A stretch of DNA of 19,414 bases from Kiritimatiellia bacterium (lineage in GTDB: Bacteria > Verrucomicrobiota > Kiritimatiellia > RFP12 > UBA1067), in NCBI GenBank assembly GCA_016302985.1, contig JAEDMN010000028.1, positions 1 to 19,414 of the forward strand, read 5' to 3'. Shown piece after piece: positions 7,077 to 13,773 of this stretch. The notes beneath the pieces are model-generated. The model saw only the letters and a program-made list of their open reading frames with translations. It had not been told where the DNA came from and made no database searches. The position numbers and the translations under genes were made by a program. The number at the start of each line of letters is the position of its first letter. Positions within the stretch are counted from its first letter, which is position 1.

Positions 7077-8162
7077 TTATTTCGCGAAGGGCGAGGACTG
7101 GCGGACGAGCTGGAGGTAGCGCACCGTCTCGACGACGTCGTCCAGCTGGACGGGGAAGGGCGTCGCGGTGCGGATCGTCGCGTAGAGGGCCCTCCAGAAG
7201 GCCGCCTCGCCGGTCTGCGCGTCCGTGGTCAGCGTCACGGCGGCGTCCACGACGGGCACCGTCTCGTGCATGTCGTCGAGCGGGGGCGTGCGGACGCTCG
7301 AGCGGCGGCGGGAGAACCTGAAGTCGGGGTCCACGACGTGGAGGGTGCCCGTGGCGGCGCCGGGGGCGACGGTGAAGGTGCCGCGCGAGCCGCGGACCGT
7401 GAAGGAGGGCTCGAAGGGCGGGAGCTGCCCGCCGTTGATCTCGATGTCCGCGGTCACCTCGCCGCGCGACTTCAGCACGACGTGGGCGAAGTCCTCGGCG
7501 TCGCCGAGGGACGCGACGCGCTTGAGCTCGCTCCAGAGCTGGGCCGGCTGCGAGCGCATGAGCGCGACCGCCTGCAGGAGCGCGTCCTGGCCTTTGTACC
7601 AGGTGCAGCCGCCGAGGCAGCGCTTCACGCTCTGCCAGTCGTCGCGGCGGACGAAGTCCTGCCGGCGCACGCGCACCTCGTAGACCTCGCCGAGGCGCGG
7701 GTCGTCGAGGACGGACTGCGCGAGGCGGAAGTCGGGCGCGAACAGCCCGGGGGTGTAGGCGAAGAGCTTGCCGCGCGCCTTGACGGACGCGGCCTGGAGC
7801 TTCTTGGCGTCGTCGTGCGAGGTCGCCAGGGGCGACTCGACGACGGTCCACTTGCCGCGGCGGAGGGCGGAGAGGGCGCAGGAGACGTGGTCCGCGGTCG
7901 GGAGGGCGACGTCCACGAGGTCGATTTCGGGGTCGTCGAGCATGTCCTCGATGCGGCGGTAGGTGCGGACGTCGGGGAGGTCCTTCTCGACGATGTCCCG
8001 GCGCTCGCGCATGAGGTCGCAGATCGCCACGACCCGGAAGAGGTCCGGCGCCGCGCGGAAGGCGGGGATGTGGCTGAACAGCGCCGCGCGCCCGAGGCCC
8101 GCGACGCCGACGCGGACGGGAGGACGCTGCGGCGCGGCAACCGGTGGGATGTCCTGGTCCAT
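7077..8162 (-). CDS. Gfo/Idh/MocA-family oxidoreductase-like protein with altered catalytic motif
   Basis: The N-terminal Rossmann domain (residues about 16-130: VRVGVAGLGRAALFSHIPAF, VVAICDL, DLVDVALPTADH) and the following alpha/beta domain place this 361-residue protein in the Gfo/Idh/MocA group of NAD(P)-dependent sugar oxidoreductases. Two features are unusual. The family's E-K-P motif is ESP (E109-S110-P111), so the catalytic lysine is missing. The dinucleotide loop is GLGRAA rather than GxGxxG. The usual G-x-H near the active site is also not apparent (TWYKGQDALLQAV). Redox activity is therefore doubtful. ATGs exist at 8189, 8177 and 8162; 8162 is chosen because GGAG lies 9 bases upstream and the promoter at 8202-8230 leaves little leader for the others. 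It is divergent from nadB. Confidence 0.82.
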   Translation of the reverse strand: MDQDIPPVAAPQRPPVRVGVAGLGRAALFSHIPAFRAAPDLFRVVAICDLMRERRDIVEKDLPDVRTYRRIEDMLDDPEIDLVDVALPTADHVSCALSALRRGKWTVVESPLATSHDDAKKLQAASVKARGKLFAYTPGLFAPDFRLAQSVLDDPRLGEVYEVRVRRQDFVRRDDWQSVKRCLGGCTWYKGQDALLQAVALMRSQPAQLWSELKRVASLGDAEDFAHVVLKSRGEVTADIEINGGQLPPFEPSFTVRGSRGTFTVAPGAATGTLHVVDPDFRFSRRRSSVRTPPLDDMHETVPVVDAAVTLTTDAQTGEAAFWRALYATIRTATPFPVQLDDVVETVRYLQLVRQSSPFAK

Positions 8163-8201
8163 TGCGCTCAACTCCATGCTTGGTTTCACACGTTTCCGCT
8201 G

Positions 8202-8230
8202 ATTCTAGCGAAACATTCCGTGCCTGTCAA
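8202..8230 (-). promoter_or_regulatory. Near-consensus sigma70 promoter of the Gfo/Idh-like gene
   Basis: On the minus strand, TTGACA (8225-8230) and TAGAAT (8202-8207) are separated by 17 bases. Transcription would start near 8195, about 33 bases before the chosen ATG. Confidence 0.8.
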
Positions 8231-8240
8231 CCAACGTGTG

Positions 8241-8249
8241 TGGTATAAT
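8241..8249 (+). promoter_or_regulatory. Extended -10 promoter of nadB
   Basis: TGG-TATAAT within GTGTGTGGTATAAT forms an extended -10. No convincing -35 exists at 16-18 bases; that position overlaps the -35 of the opposing promoter. The predicted leader is about 17 bases and contains the AAAGGAG at 8258-8264. Confidence 0.7.
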
Positions 8250-8272
8250 AGGCGGCCAAAGGAGCATAGGAC

Positions 8273-9871
8273 ATGCGCATCGTAGACTGCGACTACTTCG
8301 TCATCGGCTCGGGTATGAGCGGGCTCATGACGGCCCTCCACCTGGCGTCGGCCGGGCGGACGGTCCTGGTGACCAAGGAGCGGTTCGAGGACTGCAACTC
8401 GAACTTCGCGCAGGGCGGCATCTGCTGCGTGGCCGACCCCGCGGACTCCTTCCAGGCCCATGTCGCCGACACGCAGATCGCCGGCGCGGGCCTGTGCGAC
8501 GAGGCCGTCGTGCGCCGCATCGTCTCCGAGGGCCCCGCGGCGATCCAGGACCTGATCGACTGCGGCGTGCGCTTCGCGAAGAAGGAGGACGGCTCCTGGG
8601 AGCTCGGCCGCGAGGGCGGCCATTCGGCGCGGCGCATCTTCCACGCGGGCGACATCACGGGCCAGAAGTGCGAGGCCGCGATGCTCCGCACCCTGCGCCG
8701 CCACCCCGAGATCGAGGCGCACGAGGACACGATCGTCATCGACCTCATCATCACGAAGCGCATCGGCGTGAAGGGGCCGAACCGCTGCGTCGGCGCCTAC
8801 GTGCTCGACAAGAAGACGAACGAGATCTACGCGATCCGTTCGCCCAACACCGTGCTGGCGACGGGCGGCTGCGGCAAGGTCTACCTCTACACCTGCAACC
8901 CCGACGTCGCGACGGGCGACGGCATCGCCCTCGCGTGGCGCGCCGGCGCGAAGATCGAGAACATGGAGTTCATCCAGTTCCACCCGACGTGCCTCTACCA
9001 TCCGAAGGCGAAGCGCTTCCTCATCAGCGAGGCGGTCCGCGGCGAGGGCGCGGTGCTCGTGGACCGCAAGGGGCGCCCGTTCATGCAGAACTACGACGCG
9101 CGCGGCTCGCTCGCGCCCCGCGACATCGTCGCGCGGGCGATCGACAGCGAGATGAAGCGCACGGGCGACGCCTACTGCTGCCTCGACATCCGCAAGAAGG
9201 GCCGCGCCTTCCTCGAGAAGCGCTTCCCCAACATCTTCCACAAGTGCCTCGAGTTCGGCATCGACATGTCGAAGGACCTCATCCCGATCGTGCCGGCCGC
9301 CCACTACTGCTGCGGCGGCGTGCAGGCCACGGTCGACGGGCGCACCTCGGTGCCCGGCCTCTCCGCCGTCGGCGAGACGGCCTGCACGGGACTGCACGGC
9401 GCCAACCGCCTCGCGTCGAACTCGCTGCTCGAGGCCCTCGTCACGGCGCGTCTCACCGCCCGCCGCCTGGCCGCGCACCCCGACCGCCTGCCGGCGGACC
9501 TCCGGATTCCCGACTGGCGCATCGGCCGCGCGGTCGAGCCGGACGAGGCCGTGCTCGTGTCGCACATGTGGGACGAGATCCGCCGCCTGATGTGGGACTA
9601 CGTCGGCATCGTCCGCACCGACAAGCGCCTCGCCCGCGCCCGCCACCGCCTCGCGACGCTCCGCAAGGAGATCCGCGAGTACTACTTCTCGTACCTCGTC
9701 ACGCCGGACACGCTCGAGCTGCGCAACCTCGCCGTCTGCGCCGAACTCATCGTCCGCAGCGCCCAGAAGCGCCACGAGAGCCGCGGCCTCCACTATACGC
9801 TGGACTACCCCCAGAAGGCGGCGCGCGTGCACACGACCGTTCTTCCCGGCTTCCCCGTCAGACCCTCTTGA
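8273..9871 (+). CDS. nadB: L-aspartate oxidase
   Basis: This FAD enzyme oxidises L-aspartate to iminoaspartate, the first step of de novo NAD synthesis, feeding quinolinate synthase. The 532 residues match the family. The FAD-binding N-terminus is DYFVIGSGMSGLMTALHLA (GxGxxG). Other conserved blocks are SNFAQGGICCV, HSARRIFHAGDITGQ, VLATGGCGKVYLYTCNPDVATGDGIALAWRAGA, MEFIQFHPTCLY, RGEGAVLVD, HYCCGGV and GANRLASNSLLEALV. The signature contrast with fumarate reductase, a shorter protein with a C-terminal helical bundle (about 430-532), is kept. AAAGGAG ends 8 bases before the ATG. Neither nadA nor nadC is adjacent. Its TGA stop lies inside the -35 box of the gapA promoter. Confidence 0.93.
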   Translation: MRIVDCDYFVIGSGMSGLMTALHLASAGRTVLVTKERFEDCNSNFAQGGICCVADPADSFQAHVADTQIAGAGLCDEAVVRRIVSEGPAAIQDLIDCGVRFAKKEDGSWELGREGGHSARRIFHAGDITGQKCEAAMLRTLRRHPEIEAHEDTIVIDLIITKRIGVKGPNRCVGAYVLDKKTNEIYAIRSPNTVLATGGCGKVYLYTCNPDVATGDGIALAWRAGAKIENMEFIQFHPTCLYHPKAKRFLISEAVRGEGAVLVDRKGRPFMQNYDARGSLAPRDIVARAIDSEMKRTGDAYCCLDIRKKGRAFLEKRFPNIFHKCLEFGIDMSKDLIPIVPAAHYCCGGVQATVDGRTSVPGLSAVGETACTGLHGANRLASNSLLEALVTARLTARRLAAHPDRLPADLRIPDWRIGRAVEPDEAVLVSHMWDEIRRLMWDYVGIVRTDKRLARARHRLATLRKEIREYYFSYLVTPDTLELRNLAVCAELIVRSAQKRHESRGLHYTLDYPQKAARVHTTVLPGFPVRPS

Positions 9872-9896
9872 CGGGGCGCCCCGCTTGTGGTATATT
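9868..9896 (+). promoter_or_regulatory. Sigma70 promoter of gapA
   Basis: TTGACG (9868-9873), a 17-base spacer and TATATT (9891-9896), with an upstream TGTGG giving an extended -10. The nadB stop codon (9869-9871) is inside the -35. The spacer overlaps a perfect 12-base palindrome, CGGGGCGCCCCG (9872-9883). Confidence 0.85.
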
Positions 9897-9913
9897 ACCG
9901 CCCGTTTTTTCCG

Positions 9914-9931
9914 CCGGGAGAGGTTTCCCGG
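9914..9931 (+). other. Hairpin in the gapA 5' leader
   Basis: CCGGGA (9914-9919) pairs with TCCCGG (9926-9931) around a 6-base loop, just after a run of six T. It lies upstream of the ribosome binding site AAGGAG (9941-9946). It could stabilise the message; a weak attenuator is possible but no T-run follows the stem. Confidence 0.45.
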
Positions 9932-9955
9932 GGATCCTAAAAGGAGTTAAAAGAA

Positions 9956-10984
<1,029 letters not shown>

Positions 10985-11008
10985 ATCTCGGACCCGTTGG
11001 GTTTCAGG

Positions 11009-11039
11009 AAAGGCGCGGCCGCGAGGCCGCGCCTTTTTT
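11009..11039 (+). terminator. Intrinsic terminator of gapA
   Basis: GGCGCGGCC (11012-11020) pairs perfectly with GGCCGCGCC (11025-11033) around GCGA, and flanking AAA/TTT extends the stem to 12 bp. Six T residues follow (11034-11039). Confidence 0.95.
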
Positions 11040-11046
11040 CGTCGTC

Positions 11047-11074
11047 TTGCGCGGCCGTCGATTTGTGCTATACT
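11047..11074 (+). promoter_or_regulatory. Promoter of the beta-CASP nuclease gene (leaderless arrangement)
   Basis: TTGCGC (11047-11052), a 16-base spacer and TATACT (11069-11074) with an extended -10 TGC. The -10 ends 6 bases before the ATG, so transcription should start at or next to the start codon. Confidence 0.65.
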
Positions 11075-11080
11075 TGCGGC

Positions 11081-12472
11081 ATGAAAATCACATTCTTCGG
11101 CGCGGCGCAGACGACGACGGGCTCCATGCACCTGGTGGAGTCCAACGGCAGGCGGATCCTTCTGGACTGCGGGCTCTACCAGGGCCACCGCAAGGAGGCC
11201 TTCGAGCGGAACCGCAACCTGCCGTTCGATCCGGCGACGCTCGACGCCGTCGTCCTGTCGCACGCGCACATCGACCATTCGGGCAACCTGCCGCAGCTCG
11301 TGCGGCGCGGTTTCCGCGGGAAGGTCTACGCGCGGTCCTCGACCGTCGACCTCTGCGGCGTGCTGCTGCGCGACTCGTGCTTCCTGCAGAACCGCGACCT
11401 GGAGTACGTCAACAAGAAGCGCCGGGCGCAGGGCAAGCATCTCTTCGAGCCGCTCTACACGGAGGAGGACGTGGACGCGCTCCTCTCGCTCATGGCCCCG
11501 CTGCACATGCACCAGACGCGCGAGATCTTCCCGGGCGTGAAGCTGACGTTCCACAACGCGGGCCACATCCTCGGCTCCGCGATCACGACGCTGGACTTCG
11601 CCGGGCCGAAGCCGCACCGCCTGATGTTCAGCGGCGACCTCGGGCAGCCGAACCAGCCCATCCTCCGCCACTACGAGTACCCGCAGGGCGCGGACGTCGT
11701 GCTGATCGAGTCCACCTACGCCGACCGTCTCCATCCCTCGGCCGAGGACGTCGAGGGCCGCATCAAGGGCTACGTGGACGACATCCTGCAGCAGAAGTCC
11801 AAGCTCATCATCCCCGCGTTCTCGGTCGGCCGCACGCAGCAGATCCTCTTCTACCTCAACCGCCTGCTCGCGGCGCGGCGCATTCCGCCGGTGCCCGTCT
11901 ACATCGACTCGCCGCTTTCGCAGAAGGCGACGCAGCTCTACACGAAGCACACGGAGGTCTACAACGACGAGGCTTCGGAGATCCTGAAGCAGGGGATCAA
12001 CCCGCTCGACTTCCCCGGTCTGAAGTTCGTCGAGACGCCGCAGCAGTCGATGGCGCTGAACGACGTGCCCGGCCCGATGATCATCATCGCCGCCAGCGGG
12101 ATGTGCGAAGGCGGCCGCGTGCTGCACCACCTGAAGGCGTGCGTCGGGGATCCGCGGAACATCGTGCTCATCGTCGGCTTCCAGGCGGAGAACACGCTCG
12201 GGCGCCGGCTGGTCGACTACGTGGACCCGATCCGCATCCTCGGCGAGGAGCTGCCGCTGCGCGCGCGCGTGCAGACCATCAACGCGCTCTCCGCACATGC
12301 GGACCGCAACGGCCTGATGGACTGGTTCGACGGCGTGAAGGCCGGCGTGAAGCACGCGTTCGCGGTGCATGGCGAACCCGGGAAGGTGGCCGCCATGGCC
12401 GAGCTGCTCGCCGCGCACGGGTGCCCGGACGCGGTCGCGCCGGTGCCGGGCCAGTCCTTCACGATCGACTAG
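11081..12472 (+). CDS. Metallo-beta-lactamase/beta-CASP RNA exonuclease-type protein
   Basis: The 463-residue protein has the complete MBL plus beta-CASP layout of RNA-processing nucleases (CPSF-73/YSH1-like bacterial members). The zinc motif is HAHIDH (residues 61-66). It is followed by HNAGHILGSA, the Asp of MFSGDLGQPNQPIL, motif A in ESTYADRLHP, motif B in IDSPLS, the SGMCEGGRVLHHLK block, GFQAENTLGR, and motif C with the last His in LSAHADRNGLMDWF. This predicts a zinc-dependent RNase acting in RNA maturation or decay. No KH or extra C-terminal domain is present. The ATG at 11081 is chosen because MKITFFGAAQTTTGSMHLVE is the usual N-terminus. There is no ribosome binding site and the -10 is immediately upstream, suggesting leaderless translation. 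The upstream in-frame ATG at 10997 overlaps the gapA terminator and is rejected. Confidence 0.93.
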   Translation: MKITFFGAAQTTTGSMHLVESNGRRILLDCGLYQGHRKEAFERNRNLPFDPATLDAVVLSHAHIDHSGNLPQLVRRGFRGKVYARSSTVDLCGVLLRDSCFLQNRDLEYVNKKRRAQGKHLFEPLYTEEDVDALLSLMAPLHMHQTREIFPGVKLTFHNAGHILGSAITTLDFAGPKPHRLMFSGDLGQPNQPILRHYEYPQGADVVLIESTYADRLHPSAEDVEGRIKGYVDDILQQKSKLIIPAFSVGRTQQILFYLNRLLAARRIPPVPVYIDSPLSQKATQLYTKHTEVYNDEASEILKQGINPLDFPGLKFVETPQQSMALNDVPGPMIIIAASGMCEGGRVLHHLKACVGDPRNIVLIVGFQAENTLGRRLVDYVDPIRILGEELPLRARVQTINALSAHADRNGLMDWFDGVKAGVKHAFAVHGEPGKVAAMAELLAAHGCPDAVAPVPGQSFTID

Positions 12473-12492
12473 CCGCCGTCCCTCCGGGATTG

Positions 12493-12501
12493 TGGTATAA
12501 T
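12493..12501 (+). promoter_or_regulatory. Extended -10 promoter of the STAS gene
   Basis: TTGTGG-TATAAT gives an extended -10 with a consensus hexamer (12496-12501) but no -35 in the GC-rich stretch after the preceding stop codon. Confidence 0.65.
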
Positions 12502-12529
12502 GTCCACCTTTACCAGGGAGTAGACGAAG

Positions 12530-12865
12530 ATGGAATACAAGTTCGACGAAGTCGGCGACGTGCTGAAGATCGGTCTCGCGGGGCGCCTTGTCGCGGCGTG
12601 CTCGGAGGAGGTGCGCGACCAGGTCGCGCAGCGCCTGGAGCGCTTCCCCAACATCCTCTTCGACCTCTCCGGCATGACCCACATCGACAGTTCGGGGCTG
12701 GGCGTGCTCGTGCAGCTGCTCCAGCGCGCGAACGCGCAGGGCGGCACGGTCAAGCTCGCCGCGCTGCAGCCGCATCCGCGGATCGTCTTCGACATCACGA
12801 AGGTCTACCGCGTGTTCGAGATCTTCGACACGGTCGAGCAGGGGCTCGCGAGCTTCGCGAAGTGA
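12530..12865 (+). CDS. STAS-domain anti-sigma-factor antagonist-like protein
   Basis: This 111-residue single-domain protein has the SpoIIAA/STAS fold pattern: an N-terminal beta pair (YKFDEVGDVLKIGLAGRLVAA), a helix, NILFDLSGMTHIDSSGLGVLVQLL, and a C-terminal helix pair. The DSSGLG loop (D53-S54-S55) is intact and carries the serine phosphorylated by anti-sigma kinases in this family. Known relatives bind an anti-sigma factor and release a sigma factor, or act in partner-switching regulation of envelope or metabolism. No kinase, phosphatase or sigma gene is adjacent, so the partner is unknown. AGGGAG lies 9 bases before the ATG. The aldolase follows after 43 bases with its own ribosome binding site and no visible promoter or terminator between, so the two are probably co-transcribed. 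Confidence 0.92.
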   Translation: MEYKFDEVGDVLKIGLAGRLVAACSEEVRDQVAQRLERFPNILFDLSGMTHIDSSGLGVLVQLLQRANAQGGTVKLAALQPHPRIVFDITKVYRVFEIFDTVEQGLASFAK

Positions 12866-12908
12866 GGCCGCCGGGGCCAGGCGCCTAACAGGGAAAGGAT
12901 TCGGGAAG

Positions 12909-13736
12909 ATGTCTCTCGTCAACATGAAGGAAATGCTGGCCGACGCGCGGAAGGGCAAGTGCGCGGTCGGCGCGTTCAACACCGCCAACTACGAGCTCTC
13001 GCGCGCCATCCTCAAGGCCGCCGAGGCGGAGAACCGGCCGGTCATCATCCAGCTCTACATGCGCCTCTTCGACAGCGAGAAGGCCTACGACCTCTGCGGC
13101 ATGCTGCAGCGCCTCGCGACGCGCGCGAAGGTGCCGGTCGCGCTGCACCTCGACCACGGCGCCACGATCAAGCAGGCGAAGGACGCCCTCGCGTGGGGCT
13201 ACACGTCGGTCATGTACGACGGCAGCCGCGATCCGTTCGAGAAGAACGTGCAGGACACGGCGTTCGTCGCGCAGTACGCGCACGCCGTGGGGGCCACCTG
13301 CGAGGGCGAGATCGGCCATGTCGCGCAGGGCGACGAGACGGCGCTCACCGACGTCCAGGAGGCCGTCGACTTCGCGCAGGCGACGGGCGTGGACGCCCTC
13401 GCGGTCTCGATCGGCACGGCGCACGGCTACTACAAGGCCGAGCCGAAGCTCGACATCGCCCGCTGCCAGGCGATCGCGGACGCGCTGCCGGACGTGCCGC
13501 TCGTGCTGCACGGCGGCTCGGGCACGCCGCTCGCCGACGTCCGCAGGAGCATCGAGGCCGGCATCGCGAAGATCAACATCGCGACGGAGTTCATGGACAC
13601 GTACCTCAAGGCTTCGCGCGCCGAGCTCAACCGCCTCGACGGCAAGTTCCTGCCGGTCGACAAGTTCTACGACCCCGTCGTGGACGCCTGCGCCGCGCAC
13701 GTGCAGAAGCTCATCCGCTTCTTCGCCGGCCGCTGA
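12909..13736 (+). CDS. fba: Class II (zinc-dependent) ketose-bisphosphate aldolase
   Basis: The 275-residue TIM-barrel protein cleaves a ketose 1,6-bisphosphate to dihydroxyacetone phosphate and an aldehyde; fructose-1,6-bisphosphate is the likely substrate. Zinc and catalytic motifs are visible: HLDHG (D82, H83), GEIGH (E134), IGTAHG (H172), LVLHGGSG (H201-G202-G203-S204) and KINIATE (N223, T226). The length is that of the short FbaA/GatY/KbaY branch, so tagatose-bisphosphate specificity cannot be excluded. Its nearness to gapA and the lack of a tagatose operon favour glycolysis. The start is supported by AAAGGA 9 bases upstream of the ATG. It is probably co-transcribed with the STAS gene. 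Confidence 0.93.
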   Translation: MSLVNMKEMLADARKGKCAVGAFNTANYELSRAILKAAEAENRPVIIQLYMRLFDSEKAYDLCGMLQRLATRAKVPVALHLDHGATIKQAKDALAWGYTSVMYDGSRDPFEKNVQDTAFVAQYAHAVGATCEGEIGHVAQGDETALTDVQEAVDFAQATGVDALAVSIGTAHGYYKAEPKLDIARCQAIADALPDVPLVLHGGSGTPLADVRRSIEAGIAKINIATEFMDTYLKASRAELNRLDGKFLPVDKFYDPVVDACAAHVQKLIRFFAGR

Positions 13737-13758
13737 GGTGGCGCGCCCGCGCATGTTT

Positions 13759-13767
13759 TGATAGAAT
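13759..13767 (+). promoter_or_regulatory. Extended -10 promoter of the DUF1080-sialidase gene (leaderless arrangement)
   Basis: TTTTGA-TAGAAT (hexamer 13762-13767) ends 6 bases before the ATG at 13774. No -35 is recognisable. A start at the ATG itself is predicted. Confidence 0.55.
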
Positions 13768-13773
13768 GGGGGC

